DNA of 64,000 bases from Hymenobacter norwichensis DSM 15439 (GTDB lineage: Bacteria; Bacteroidota; Bacteroidia; Cytophagales; Hymenobacteraceae), in contig NZ_ATVL01000009.1 in NCBI RefSeq assembly GCF_000420705.1, positions 124,001 to 188,000 of the forward strand. The letters run 5' to 3'. Every line of letters begins with the position of its first letter. Position 1 is the stretch's first letter. Positions 36,437 to 46,613 of this stretch are shown piece by piece. A program made the position numbers and the translations under genes. The notes below the pieces were generated by a model. The model searched no databases. It had not been told where the DNA came from and saw only the letters and a list, made by a program, of their open reading frames with translations.

Positions 36437-38122
36437 CTACTCGATGTGGAACCAGTCAATATCGGCGTTGCCGGCATCGTTGAACTTGCTGGTGCGTGAG
36501 CAGAACAAACCGACTTTGGCACCAATCCACTTGCCTTCCCGCGCCTGAAACTCGGTGCCCAATGGCTGAAAGGTCTGTCCGTCGAGGCTGTAGCTGAACT
36601 GGCATTTGGCGCCTGGCTTCACGGCTACGCGCAGATAAAGGGGCTGCTTGGCCTGGGCAACCGGCACTTCCACCGGAGCCGTGGTGGTTTCGGGCGCCAG
36701 CTTGTCGGCATTCTGGCAAACCGTCTGGCTGAGTTGCAGCTTGCCGCCTACATTGCTGAGTGAGAGGTAGGCGTAGTCGAGGCCCATCATCATCAATCCT
36801 ACTTTTTCGCCTTCTATCCGTGGGCTGAAAGTGAGCTTGGTGGTAGCCGTAAATACGTCGGCGGGCAGCTTTTGCAGCAGCAGATTGGGTACCTGCCAGT
36901 AGTTCTTGAAGTTGTCGGGCAGCAGCACCGAGTACATGCGCAGGTAGCCTTGGGGGCCGTTCTGGTAGGCCCAATAATCCTGCGGATTAGCATGCCACTG
37001 CCACTGCGGGCCCAGTGCGGTACCCGAAAACTCGTCGGAGGTGAGAGGCGTAGCCAGGGGCTGGGCTTTGGCCTTCACGCGGGGCTTGCGGTAGGTGAGC
37101 ACCGGCTGGCCTTTGCCGTCGCCATCAGGGTCTTCGCCAATCACGGGCCAGTCGTTCTGCCACTTCATCGGCTGCAAGTGCACTACCCGGCCGTAAGGGC
37201 CCTGATCCTGAAAGTGCAGAAACCAGTCTTCGCCGGTATCAGTGTCCACCCACGCGCCCTGGTGCGGCCCGTTGATGGGCGTTTTGCCCTGGTCCATCAC
37301 AATTTTCTCTTCGTAAGGCCCATACACATTCTTCGAGCGGAGCACCAGCTGCCAGCCCGTAGGCACGCCGCCGGCCGGCGCAAAAATGTAGTAGTAGCCG
37401 TTGCGCTTGTAGAACTTGGGGCCTTCCAGCGTGGGGTGCGCTGCGTGCCCGTCAAACACCAGCGCATCGTCGCCGGTCAAACTCAGGCCGTCGGAGGCCA
37501 TGGGGCTCACGGCCAGAATGGTTTTGATGCCGGCCCGGCTGCCCGCAAAACCGTGTACCAGATAAGCTCTGCCATTTTCGTCCCACAGCGGGCAGGGGTC
37601 AATCCAGCCAGTCGCCTGCTTGACGCATACTGGCGTAGACCACGGCCCCGCTGGATTTTTGGCCTTCGTAACGAAGATACCCAGGTCTGGGTCGGGGTAG
37701 TAGATGTAGAATTCCTTGTTGTGGTAGCGGATGGCCGGCGCCCACACGCCGTTGCCGTGCTGCACCTGCTGGTAGCGCGCCAGCGGGGGCTGCTGCTTGA
37801 ACACCGAGCCGATGATGGTCCAGTTTACTAGGTCTTTGGAATGCAGAATCTGCAAGCCCGGCACGGCATTGAAGCTCGACGAAGTTAGGTAGAAGTCGGA
37901 GCCCACTCGCACGACGTCGGGGTCGGAGTAATCGGCGTAGAGTACTGGGTTTTTGTAGGTTCCATTGCCCAGGTCTGGCACCCACACCTTCGATAAGGCC
38001 GTGGGCGTTTGCGCTGTTGCTGGGGCGTTGCCAAAGAGCAGTGCTGAGGCTAATATCTGCCAAGACCATCGGGGTATAGTGCTTATCTGCCGAACAATAC
38101 GGGCTGACCACATAGGCTGCAT
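36437..38122 (-). CDS. glycoside hydrolase family 43 protein (arabinosidase/xylosidase-like)
   Basis: The product is about 561 residues from the ATG at 38122. A signal peptide ends at ALLFGNAPATAQ. The five-bladed propeller shows the catalytic base in ADYSDPDVV, the pKa modulator Asp in GWIDPCPLWD and the acid Glu in PTLEGPKFY. A C-terminal beta-sandwich follows (about residues 370-561). GH43 enzymes remove arabinose, xylose or galactose side chains from plant cell walls. The gene is divergent from susC, and together they flank the double operator. The export signal places it outside the cytoplasm. Confidence 0.9.
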   Translation of the reverse strand: MQPMWSARIVRQISTIPRWSWQILASALLFGNAPATAQTPTALSKVWVPDLGNGTYKNPVLYADYSDPDVVRVGSDFYLTSSSFNAVPGLQILHSKDLVNWTIIGSVFKQQPPLARYQQVQHGNGVWAPAIRYHNKEFYIYYPDPDLGIFVTKAKNPAGPWSTPVCVKQATGWIDPCPLWDENGRAYLVHGFAGSRAGIKTILAVSPMASDGLSLTGDDALVFDGHAAHPTLEGPKFYKRNGYYYIFAPAGGVPTGWQLVLRSKNVYGPYEEKIVMDQGKTPINGPHQGAWVDTDTGEDWFLHFQDQGPYGRVVHLQPMKWQNDWPVIGEDPDGDGKGQPVLTYRKPRVKAKAQPLATPLTSDEFSGTALGPQWQWHANPQDYWAYQNGPQGYLRMYSVLLPDNFKNYWQVPNLLLQKLPADVFTATTKLTFSPRIEGEKVGLMMMGLDYAYLSLSNVGGKLQLSQTVCQNADKLAPETTTAPVEVPVAQAKQPLYLRVAVKPGAKCQFSYSLDGQTFQPLGTEFQAREGKWIGAKVGLFCSRTSKFNDAGNADIDWFHIE

Positions 38123-38797
38123 GCAATAAAAGTAAGGGGATATCGAAAGCAAAGAAGTAGTGCATTTCGACGGTAAAGTAAGACTACTTTCCTGATATGT
38201 ACTATTTGTGCATTCAACTAAACCAAGGAAAAACCGCAGGTGGCCGAGTGAAAGAGGTACTGAATAGGTGTAAGCCTGATAGAGAAAATACCCTGCGTTG
38301 CTCAAAGTAACAGACCCGATGTGGATAGTGTAGTAAGTAACAGGTAATGAAGCTTGTAATGCAAATTTAGCCCCTTGTTGACGCTGCAAGTCACTTCTTT
38401 CATGTTGAAAGAAAGATAGTTTTTGCAGGGAAAAACTAGGAACAGCAAGGGCTTACTTACTTGCTGATATAGCATGGGAACGTTCCCGGAAACGTTCCCG
38501 GTACTAAATTCCGGGTTATCCTTGATTCATAGAAGAGTATTATTAATCTTTCCTTCATATTCCGCTATGTTCGTGCGTCACAACAAGCCAGCTAGCACTG
38601 CTTGCTTACTGTATTCCGGCTTTCTGATTTTCAAGTTCCGGCAGCCATTTTTGGTTGCTTTCGCCAGAAACAGGCCGCCGAAATTACACCCAGCTAGCCC
38701 TCCTGTAAACAGGCAGCGGTGGTAGCGTGCCACTAGTGCCCGGCCGCTATCTGCTCGACCTCTCCGCCAAAATTTCCCACCATTCCTATCTAACGCA
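38123..38797. promoter_or_regulatory. divergent regulatory region between GH43 and susC
   Basis: 675 nt without a gene. It contains the presumed promoters in both directions and, at 38476-38499, a tandem palindrome (next entry). I see no small coding gene. Confidence 0.6.
38476..38499. promoter_or_regulatory. candidate LacI-type operator, two adjacent palindromes
   Basis: GGGAACGTTCCC (38476-38487) is a perfect 12-nt palindrome and is followed without a gap by GGAAACGTTCCC (38488-38499), which has one unpaired position. Both centre on AACGTT with a CpG at the symmetry axis, as in LacI-family operators. It lies 299 nt upstream of susC and 354 nt upstream of the GH43 gene. No LacI-family gene occurs in the window. 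Confidence 0.55.
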
Positions 38798-41700
38798 ATG
38801 AAAAAACGTTTACTCCTGCTGGGGCTACCCCTTTGCAGTACGGCTGTGCAGGCGCAGCAGGCGCGCACCATTCAGGGTACCATTACCTCAACGGAGCGTA
38901 GTGAGTCTTTGCCTGGCGCTACGGTGGTGGTAAAAGGTACCACCCTAGGAGCCAGCACTGATGCCGACGGCCGCTTCAGTTTGACGCTACCCGCCAGCAC
39001 CACCGGCGACGTGGTGCTGCGTATCAGCTCCATCGGCTTCATCTCGCAGGACGTGGCAGTGGATAAGGGTCAGACCAGCATCCAGGTGAAGATGGCGCCC
39101 GACAACAAAACCCTCGATGACGTAGTGGTTATCGGGTTTCAGCCGGTGCGGCGGGAGGATTTGACCCAGGCAGTTTCGTCGATTAACGCCCAGCAGATCA
39201 AGGATATACCCGTCAACTCGGCGGCAGAAGCCTTGACCGGCCGGCTGGCGGGTGTGCAACTCACTTCCTCGGAAGGTACGCCAGGCGCCGACGTGCGTAT
39301 TCGGGTGCGGGGCGGCGGCTCTATCACCCAAGACAACTCGCCGCTGTACGTGGTGGATGGCGTGCAGCTGGAAAACGCGCTGTCGGTTATTTCGCCCCAG
39401 GATATTCAGTCGGTGGATGTGCTGAAGGACGCCGCTGCCACTGCCATCTACGGGGCCCGCGGCGCCAACGGCGTCGTAATCATCACCACCAAAAACGGGA
39501 TTGAAGGCCGCACGGCTATTACCTACAACGGCTTTGCCGGGGTGCGGCAGCTGGTGAAAAAGCTGGACGTGCTCCGGCCCGGCGAGTTTATCGACCTGCA
39601 ATACGAGCGGGCCGCCCGCAGTAGCGCCGATCTGGCCAACTTCCGCGGCGCCTATGGCTCGCGCAACTACACCAGCGACACGCTGGCGCTGGCCCGGCAG
39701 TCGCCTTTCACCGATTGGCAGGACGAGGTGTTTGGCCGCGAAGCCTTCCAGCAAACCCACAACCTCACGGTGTCGGGCGGGGGCAAAGGCACGACCTACT
39801 CGCTGAGCTTAACCACCAACCGCGAGCAGGGCATTCAGCTGGCTTCTGATTTCCAGCGCAAGCTTCTCAACTTCCGCCTCGACAACAAAGCCACCGACAA
39901 GCTGCGCATCGGCTTCAACGTGCGCCTCAACGACCAGGTGATAGAAGGCGCGGGCACGGCCAGCGGCGGTTTGTCCAGCTCGTCGCGGCTGCGCAACACG
40001 GTGCAGTACCGGCCCTTCACCGAAAACTTAGGCACGGGCATCGTGCTCGACCCTACGCAGGAAGACGAGGAATACTACATCCTGAGCGGCGGCAACACCG
40101 GCCTGATCAACCCGATTGTGCTGGCTAACTCGGAGTACCGGCGCGATAAGCAGCGGCTGGCCAACTCCAGCGCCTACGCCAACTTCAACTTCACCAAAAG
40201 CCTGAGTCTTCGTTCCACGTTTGGGGTGGACTACCGTGTTACCCGCGCTGAGTCGTTTAATAGCAAGGTGACAAGCGTGGCGCGCCAGAATGGCAACCAG
40301 CCTACAGCGGGTATCAATACGGGTACTCAGTTGACGCTCAACAACTCCAACGTGCTGAGCTACAAGATGCCTACCAAAGGCAAGCACTCTTTTGATGCGC
40401 TGCTGGGCCACGAAGTATACCAAACGCTGAACAACTCGCTGAACATTTCGGCGTTCTACCTGCCCACCGACATTGCGCCGGAAAAGGCGCTGGCCAACTT
40501 CAACCAGGCCCAGGCACCTTCTAGCTTCATTCAACCCTCACCCACCACCAACGAAGACCCCAACCGCATTCTGTCAGGCTTCACGCGGGTGAACTACTCC
40601 TACAACGACCGGTACCTGTTCACGGGAACCATGCGGGTGGATGGCTCCTCGAAGTTTGCGCCCGGCCGGCGTGTGGGCTACTTCCCGGCGGTAGCCGTGG
40701 CGTGGCGCCTCTCGCGCGAGAAGTTTATGGAGCCGCTGACTATAGTGTCGGACCTGAAGCTGCGCCTGAGCTATGGTTTGGCCGGCAACAACCGCATTGA
40801 TAACAACCGGTTTCGCGAAACCTTTATATCGAATGGCGTGGAATACGCGCTGGAAGGTGGCCGCACCCCCGGTTTGGCAACCAATGCGCTGGCCAACATC
40901 TATTTGAAGTGGGAAACCACTCAGTCGCGCAACTTGGGACTGGATTTGAGCATGCTCAACAACCGGTTCCAGCTCACGGCCGATGCCTACTACAACACCA
41001 CCTATGACCTGCTTCTGCCCCAGCCCGTACCCGTTACCTCGGGCTACAATACGCAGCTGCGCAACATTGGCGAAACCTCGAACCGCGGGATTGAGCTGCA
41101 ACTCAGCGGCACGGTTATGCAAACGCCCGATTTCACCTGGACGGCCAACTACAATATGTCGTTCAACCGCAACCAAGTGGAAAGCTTAGGCGGCCAGCCC
41201 TACCTGCCCGGCATCAACTCCGGCTGGACCTCTGATACCGGCACCGACTACTACGTGACGCCAGGACGCGCCGTGGGCTTGATGTACGGCTATGTAACCG
41301 ACTTTGATAATGGCCGCAATGGCTTTTATACCGTTAATGACTTTAACGCCACGCAGGCCGCCGATGGCACCTGGAATTACGTGCTGAAATCAGACGTGGC
41401 CAGCAACAACGGGGTGGTAGCCGATAATACCGGTACTTCGGTGGCCGGCGTGATTCAGCCCACGCCTGGTGCCATCAAGTTCAAGGATTTGAACGGCGAC
41501 GGGGTGGTGGACACCAACGACCGGACTGTTATTGGCAACGCCAACCCCAAGTTCACGGGCGGCCTGAACCAGCAGTTCACTTACAAAGGCTTCGATGCCA
41601 GCGTGTTTGTGAACTTCGTGTACGGCAACGACATCTACAACGCCAACAAGATTGACTTCACCAGCGGCTACAACGCTAACCAGAACGTGCTGGGCATCAT

Positions 41701-42085
41701 GCGCGACCGGTGGACCAACATCAACGCGGAAGGCAACGTGGTGACGGAGCCAACGGCGTTGGCCGCGCTCAACGAAAACGCCAAAATCTGGCGCCCCACC
41801 CGGGGCCGCTATTTGCTGCACTCGTGGGCCATTGAGGACGGCTCGTTCCTGCGCATCAACAACATCACCATCGGGTACACTATTCCGAAGGCGGTTACGC
41901 AACGCATCAAGCTCAACACGGTGCGCTTCTACGTGACAGCCAACAACCTGTACACGTTCACCAACTACTCGGGCTACGACCCCGAGGTGAACACCCGCCG
42001 CGGCACCCCGCTCACGCCAGGCGTTGACTACGCAGCGTATCCGCGCAGCCGGGCCTTGTTGGTTGGCCTGAACCTTTCCCTCTAA
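38798..42085 (+). CDS. SusC/RagA-family TonB-dependent outer membrane transporter
   Basis: The product is 1095 residues with a signal peptide ending at STAVQAQQ. After it comes a CarboxypepD-regulatory-like domain (about 25-105: GTITSTERSESLPGATVVVK). The plug has the SusC signatures SSIGFISQDV and LYVVDGVQ, then DIQSVDVLKDAAATAIYGAR and GVVIITTKNG. The C-terminus is a 22-strand barrel ending in LLVGLNLSL. SusC forms the TonB-driven channel, and the SusD lipoprotein at +21 nt acts as its lid. The pair imports oligosaccharides. Context points to a pectic substrate. Confidence 0.95.
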   Translation: MKKRLLLLGLPLCSTAVQAQQARTIQGTITSTERSESLPGATVVVKGTTLGASTDADGRFSLTLPASTTGDVVLRISSIGFISQDVAVDKGQTSIQVKMAPDNKTLDDVVVIGFQPVRREDLTQAVSSINAQQIKDIPVNSAAEALTGRLAGVQLTSSEGTPGADVRIRVRGGGSITQDNSPLYVVDGVQLENALSVISPQDIQSVDVLKDAAATAIYGARGANGVVIITTKNGIEGRTAITYNGFAGVRQLVKKLDVLRPGEFIDLQYERAARSSADLANFRGAYGSRNYTSDTLALARQSPFTDWQDEVFGREAFQQTHNLTVSGGGKGTTYSLSLTTNREQGIQLASDFQRKLLNFRLDNKATDKLRIGFNVRLNDQVIEGAGTASGGLSSSSRLRNTVQYRPFTENLGTGIVLDPTQEDEEYYILSGGNTGLINPIVLANSEYRRDKQRLANSSAYANFNFTKSLSLRSTFGVDYRVTRAESFNSKVTSVARQNGNQPTAGINTGTQLTLNNSNVLSYKMPTKGKHSFDALLGHEVYQTLNNSLNISAFYLPTDIAPEKALANFNQAQAPSSFIQPSPTTNEDPNRILSGFTRVNYSYNDRYLFTGTMRVDGSSKFAPGRRVGYFPAVAVAWRLSREKFMEPLTIVSDLKLRLSYGLAGNNRIDNNRFRETFISNGVEYALEGGRTPGLATNALANIYLKWETTQSRNLGLDLSMLNNRFQLTADAYYNTTYDLLLPQPVPVTSGYNTQLRNIGETSNRGIELQLSGTVMQTPDFTWTANYNMSFNRNQVESLGGQPYLPGINSGWTSDTGTDYYVTPGRAVGLMYGYVTDFDNGRNGFYTVNDFNATQAADGTWNYVLKSDVASNNGVVADNTGTSVAGVIQPTPGAIKFKDLNGDGVVDTNDRTVIGNANPKFTGGLNQQFTYKGFDASVFVNFVYGNDIYNANKIDFTSGYNANQNVLGIMRDRWTNINAEGNVVTEPTALAALNENAKIWRPTRGRYLLHSWAIEDGSFLRINNITIGYTIPKAVTQRIKLNTVRFYVTANNLYTFTNYSGYDPEVNTRRGTPLTPGVDYAAYPRSRALLVGLNLSL

Positions 42086-42106
42086 AATTCCCACCCGCTA
42101 TCCAAT

Positions 42107-43939
42107 ATGAAACGCTCATTTTTCCGGCCGGCGCTGGCTGCCGCCATCCTGGCTACGCTCACGGCCACTTATTCCTGCAAAGACTACCTCGACGTAAACC
42201 CCGATTCGGCCTACATTTCCGACGACGTGTTTAGCAGCGTGGCCAACGTCAACAGCGCCGTAATTGGGGCCTACGACCCGCTTTCCGGCGACAATGGCTA
42301 CGGCGTACGCCTCTCCACTGGCTACCCTTCCGACACTGATGAGGGCCAGAACCGCGCCGGAGCCGCCGATGGGGGCAGCCGCGACATCAACCGCTACCGC
42401 GTAACGCCGGGTACCACCGAGCTGATTGCGCCTTTCACTACGCTGTACCAGGGGGTGGAGCGGGCCAACATCTGCATCAAGAATATTCCGCAGATGGAGC
42501 TCTACAAAACCGGTAGCGCCGCCGACCAAAAAGCCCTGCGCCGCATGCACGGCGAAGTGCTGGCCTTGCGGGCGCTGTACTACATGGAAATCGTGCGCAA
42601 CTGGGGCGACGTGCCGGCCCAGTTCGAGCCTTCCTCAGCTTACGCCGACCTGAACCTGCCGCAAACCGACCGCAACGTTATCTACGACCAGATTCTGGAC
42701 GACTTGGCGCTGGCCTCGCGGCTGCTGCCGTGGCGTCGGGAGTCGGATGCCAACGCCTACGAGCGGTTCACGAAGGGCGCGGCCAAGGCCATGCGGGCTC
42801 GGATTGCGCTGGCCCGCGGCGGCTGGCGCGCCAATGCTCGCACCGGCCAGATGGAGCGCCCCACCGACTATCTCAATTACTACACTATGGCCCGGGCCGA
42901 GTGCGACACGCTGTTGCGCAACCGCAGCCAGCACACGCTCAACCCCAGCTACGAGGCCGTGTGGCGCAACATCAACGAGCTACGCTTCGACACCCAGTAC
43001 GGCGAAATCATGCTGGAAGTGGCTATGGGCTCCGGCTCAGCGGCTTCCGACAGCAAGCTGGGCTACAACAACGGTCCACGCCTGGATGTGGCCTCACGCT
43101 GGGGACAGGGTGGCGGCTCGTACACCATCAACCCCAACTACTTCTACGCCTTCGACTCGGTGGATACCCGCCGCGACGTAACCGTGACGCTCTACCAAAC
43201 CGTAGCGGCCACACCTAACACCCAAACCAGCACCACGCTCAACGCCCTGCGCGACGGCAAATTCCGCCGCGACTGGCGCGTGCCGCTGCTCCCAGGTTCG
43301 TCGCAGACGCTGGGCTTCAACTGGCCGATTATCCGCTTTGCCGATGTGCTCTTGATGTTTGCGGAAGCGCAGAACGAACTGGCTGGCCCAAGCGTGGCGT
43401 ATGGTGGCGCTACGCCGGTGCAGGCGCTGGAGGAAGTGCGCCGCCGGGCCTATCCGGCTGCCCGCTACGTGGCCTTGCCCACCGCTCAGGTAGGTGCCAA
43501 AGCCACTTTCTTCAACGCCCTGGTGAAAGAGCGTTTGCTGGAGTTTGGCGGGGAAGGAATCCGAAAGTACGACCTGATTCGGTGGAACCTGCTGGGTGCT
43601 AAAATCACTGAAGCCAAAGCCATCCTTACCGATATGAAGAACGGCGTGGGCATCGGGGCTACTGTTCCGCTGTATGTGTACGGCTACGCTGTGAACGACC
43701 AACTGCGCTACGCCCGTTCGCTTTACCGGCCAACCACCCTTACCGCCAGCACTTACACAGTTCCGGGTACCACTACCGTAGCTACCCGTTTCAACTGGCG
43801 GCAGTCCTTAACGGGGACTTCCACCTTCATCGACCTGCTGGCCGCCAACTACGTGCCTAACTCGGGGGATGAGCTGCTGGCTTTCCCGCAAACCGTAGTG
43901 GATACCAATCCCAATCTGAAGCAGAATTTCGGTTACTAA
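42107..43939 (+). CDS. SusD/RagB-family surface lipoprotein
   Basis: The product is 610 residues with a lipobox (TATYSCKDY). The TPR-containing SusD fold is recognisable from the start YLDVNPDSAY, the ALRALYYMEIVRNWGDVPAQ segment and the C-terminal RRRAYPAARY and ERLLEFGGEGIRKYDLIRWN. SusD binds glycans and closes over the SusC barrel at the cell surface. It follows susC by 21 nt. An intrinsic terminator after it separates it from the enzyme genes, at least partly. Confidence 0.95.
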   Translation: MKRSFFRPALAAAILATLTATYSCKDYLDVNPDSAYISDDVFSSVANVNSAVIGAYDPLSGDNGYGVRLSTGYPSDTDEGQNRAGAADGGSRDINRYRVTPGTTELIAPFTTLYQGVERANICIKNIPQMELYKTGSAADQKALRRMHGEVLALRALYYMEIVRNWGDVPAQFEPSSAYADLNLPQTDRNVIYDQILDDLALASRLLPWRRESDANAYERFTKGAAKAMRARIALARGGWRANARTGQMERPTDYLNYYTMARAECDTLLRNRSQHTLNPSYEAVWRNINELRFDTQYGEIMLEVAMGSGSAASDSKLGYNNGPRLDVASRWGQGGGSYTINPNYFYAFDSVDTRRDVTVTLYQTVAATPNTQTSTTLNALRDGKFRRDWRVPLLPGSSQTLGFNWPIIRFADVLLMFAEAQNELAGPSVAYGGATPVQALEEVRRRAYPAARYVALPTAQVGAKATFFNALVKERLLEFGGEGIRKYDLIRWNLLGAKITEAKAILTDMKNGVGIGATVPLYVYGYAVNDQLRYARSLYRPTTLTASTYTVPGTTTVATRFNWRQSLTGTSTFIDLLAANYVPNSGDELLAFPQTVVDTNPNLKQNFGY

Positions 43940-44021
43940 GTGAAAAACAGAACGGTGTGCAATGGCCGTGGGAATCCGGAGTACCGTTCGGGGCAGTTTC
44001 GTAAGATGCAGACGGCATTCT

Positions 44022-44043
44022 ACGGGGCTGCCCCCGTTTTTTT
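44022..44043 (+). terminator. intrinsic terminator after susD
   Basis: ACGGGG (44022-44027) pairs with CCCCGT (44032-44037) followed by a T-run to 44043. It comes before the GH95 gene, and could lower enzyme transcription relative to susCD. Confidence 0.75.
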
Positions 44044-44081
44044 ACTGACAGACAATTTTCTAGCTGTTCCAACGCTCACTG

Positions 44082-46586
44082 ATGAGAAGACACTGTTTGT
44101 TTGATCGGGCATCTACCTTGCTGCTCTTTTGGTTGTTGGTGGCCGCCGTACCGGCCGCCGCTGGTAAGCCAACTCCTACCCCATTGAAGCTGTGGTACAA
44201 CCAGCCAGCAACCAACTGGAACGAGGCGCTGCCCATTGGCAACGGCCGCCTGGGTGCTATGGTATTTGGTGGACCCGGCCGGGAACGGCTGCAACTTAAT
44301 GAAGAAACCGTGTGGGCCGGTGAACCAGGCAACAATGTGGTACCCGGCGTATACGAGGGCATTCAGGAAATCCGCAAGCTGCTCTTTGCTGGCAAATACC
44401 AGGAAGCCCAGGACTTGTCGAACAAGACGTTTCCGCGCCAGGCTGCGTCCAACAACAACTATGGCATGCCCTACCAAACCTTGGGCAACTTGCTGCTAAC
44501 CTTCCCTGGCCACGAAGCAGCCACCAACTACTACCGCGACCTGGACATTGAGCAGGCCGTTGCCAAGGTTTCGTACCAGGTAAAGGGGGTCACCTACACG
44601 CGCGAAATATTCGCCTCGCTACCCGATCAGGTGCTTGTGGTGCGCCTGACGGCCAGCAAGCCGGGCCGTATTACGTGCCGGCTGGGCCTGAACAGCCCGC
44701 AGCTGAATCATCGAGTTCAAACGGAGCCCACCAAACTGGTGCTGGCCGGGGTCAGCGGCAGCACCGACAACAAGGTGGGCAAGGTCCGGTTTCAGGCCCA
44801 TGTCGTGCCCAAAGTAGAGGGTGGCAGCGTAACCGCCACGGACAGTACCCTACAAATTACCGGTGCCAACGCGGCCACGGTCTACATTTCTATAGGTACC
44901 AACTTCAAGAGCTACAAAGATTTGGGCGGCGATGAGGCGACCAAGGCGGCTTCTTACTTACCGGCGGCCCTGGCCAAAGCCTACCCAAAGGCCAAAGCCG
45001 AGCACGTAGCCTACTATCGGCGTTACTTCGACCGGGTTTCGCTGAACTTAGGTGGTACCGATGCGGTGCAAAAGCCCACGAATGCGCGCTTAGCAGCATT
45101 TGCCACCAGCCAAGACCCTGCACTGGCCGAGCTATATTTTCAATATGGCCGCTATCTGCTGATTTCTAGCTCGCAGCCTGGCACCCAGGCCGCCAACTTA
45201 CAAGGCAAGTGGAACGACAAACTCGCGCCGCCGTGGGACAGCAAGTATACTGTCAACATCAACACTGAGATGAACTACTGGCCGGCCGAGGTAACGAACC
45301 TGTCGGAGTTGCACCAGCCGCTGTTCAGCATGCTCAAGGACCTGGCCGAAACAGGCAAGGAAAGCGCCGCCGTGGTGTACCACGCGCGCGGCTGGAACAT
45401 GCACCACAACACCGATTTGTGGCGCATTACCGGCAACGTGGATGGGGGCTTTTACGGCATGTGGCCTATGGGCGGCGCCTGGCTCACCCAGCACCTATGG
45501 CAGCACTATCTCTTCACTGGCGACCAAGCCTTTCTGCGGGAGTATTATCCCGTGCTGAAAGGCGCGGCCCTATTCTACGTAGATGCCTTGCAGGAGGAAC
45601 CTAGCCATAAGTGGCTGGTGGTAGCGCCGTCGATGTCGCCGGAAAACTCCTACCAGAGTGGTGTGGGCATCACGGCGGGCACAACCATGGACAATCAGCT
45701 CGTGTTTGATGTGTTTTCCAACGCCCTGCGTGCCGCTGCTATCCTGAACACCGATCAAGCTTTTGCCGACACGCTCAGTACTATGATCAAGCGCCTGCCA
45801 CCCATGCAAATTGGGCAGCATGGGCAGTTGCAGGAGTGGCTGCAAGACTGGGACAACCCCAAGAGTACGCACCGGCATATTTCGCACCTCTACGGCCTGT
45901 TTCCGAGCGGCCAGATTTCGCCCTACCGCACGCCAGAATTGTTTGAAGCCGCCCGCGTAACACTCACGCAACGCGGCGACATCTCCACGGGTTGGTCGAT
46001 GGGGTGGAAGGTGAATTTCTGGGCGCGCATGCTCGACGGCAACCACGCCTACAAGTTACTTTCCAACCAGTTGCGTTTGATCTCGGGCGACGTAGTAAAA
46101 GTAAACGAAGCCACTGGCGGCGGCACCTACCCCAACCTGCTCGACGCCCACCCCCCTTTCCAGATCGACGGCAACTTTGGCTGCACGGCGGGTTTGGCTG
46201 AACTATTCATGCAGAGCTACGACGGCGTCATCGACTTGCTGCCTGCTCTACCCGATGCTTGGCCAACGGGCGAGGTAAAAGGCCTTGTGGCACGGGGCGG
46301 CTACGTGGTAGACCTCGCCTGGGACAAAGGCAAGGTCACACGGGTGCAAATCACCTCGCGCTTAGGAGGCAACTGCCGCGTGCGGGTACACAGCCCCCTG
46401 AAAGTAGCAGGCAATTCGCTGACAGTGGCGCAGGGTGAAAATTCCAACCCCTTCTACCAGGTCATGCCGGTAAAGCTCCCACTGGTTTCAGAGAAATCAA
46501 ATGCCAGAAAGCCGACCCTACCTCCTTCTTTCGTGTATGATTTGCCGACGCAGGCTGGCAAGGTCTATGCCCTGCGGGCTCAGTAG
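44082..46586 (+). CDS. glycoside hydrolase family 95 (alpha-L-fucosidase / alpha-L-galactosidase type)
   Basis: The product is 834 residues with a signal peptide (STLLLFWLLVAAVPAAAG). The opening LWYNQPATNWNEALPIGNGR and LQLNEETVWAGEP are typical of GH95. Catalytic-region motifs are NINTEMNYWPAE, SMSPENSY (general-acid Glu) and FQIDGNFGCTAG, so the (alpha/alpha)6 barrel is complete. GH95 removes alpha-1,2-fucose or alpha-L-galactose. In Bacteroidetes pectin loci, GH95 acts on side chains of rhamnogalacturonan or xylan; which bond this one cuts cannot be told from sequence. Confidence 0.93.
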   Translation: MRRHCLFDRASTLLLFWLLVAAVPAAAGKPTPTPLKLWYNQPATNWNEALPIGNGRLGAMVFGGPGRERLQLNEETVWAGEPGNNVVPGVYEGIQEIRKLLFAGKYQEAQDLSNKTFPRQAASNNNYGMPYQTLGNLLLTFPGHEAATNYYRDLDIEQAVAKVSYQVKGVTYTREIFASLPDQVLVVRLTASKPGRITCRLGLNSPQLNHRVQTEPTKLVLAGVSGSTDNKVGKVRFQAHVVPKVEGGSVTATDSTLQITGANAATVYISIGTNFKSYKDLGGDEATKAASYLPAALAKAYPKAKAEHVAYYRRYFDRVSLNLGGTDAVQKPTNARLAAFATSQDPALAELYFQYGRYLLISSSQPGTQAANLQGKWNDKLAPPWDSKYTVNINTEMNYWPAEVTNLSELHQPLFSMLKDLAETGKESAAVVYHARGWNMHHNTDLWRITGNVDGGFYGMWPMGGAWLTQHLWQHYLFTGDQAFLREYYPVLKGAALFYVDALQEEPSHKWLVVAPSMSPENSYQSGVGITAGTTMDNQLVFDVFSNALRAAAILNTDQAFADTLSTMIKRLPPMQIGQHGQLQEWLQDWDNPKSTHRHISHLYGLFPSGQISPYRTPELFEAARVTLTQRGDISTGWSMGWKVNFWARMLDGNHAYKLLSNQLRLISGDVVKVNEATGGGTYPNLLDAHPPFQIDGNFGCTAGLAELFMQSYDGVIDLLPALPDAWPTGEVKGLVARGGYVVDLAWDKGKVTRVQITSRLGGNCRVRVHSPLKVAGNSLTVAQGENSNPFYQVMPVKLPLVSEKSNARKPTLPPSFVYDLPTQAGKVYALRAQ

Positions 46587-46613
46587 TATTTTTCTCACTT
46601 TACCCTATTTGCT

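Noticed and set aside
38341..38461. Small inverted repeat around CTTTCATGTTGAAAG
   Set aside because: Short and imperfect; more likely chance in an AT-rich stretch than a second operator.
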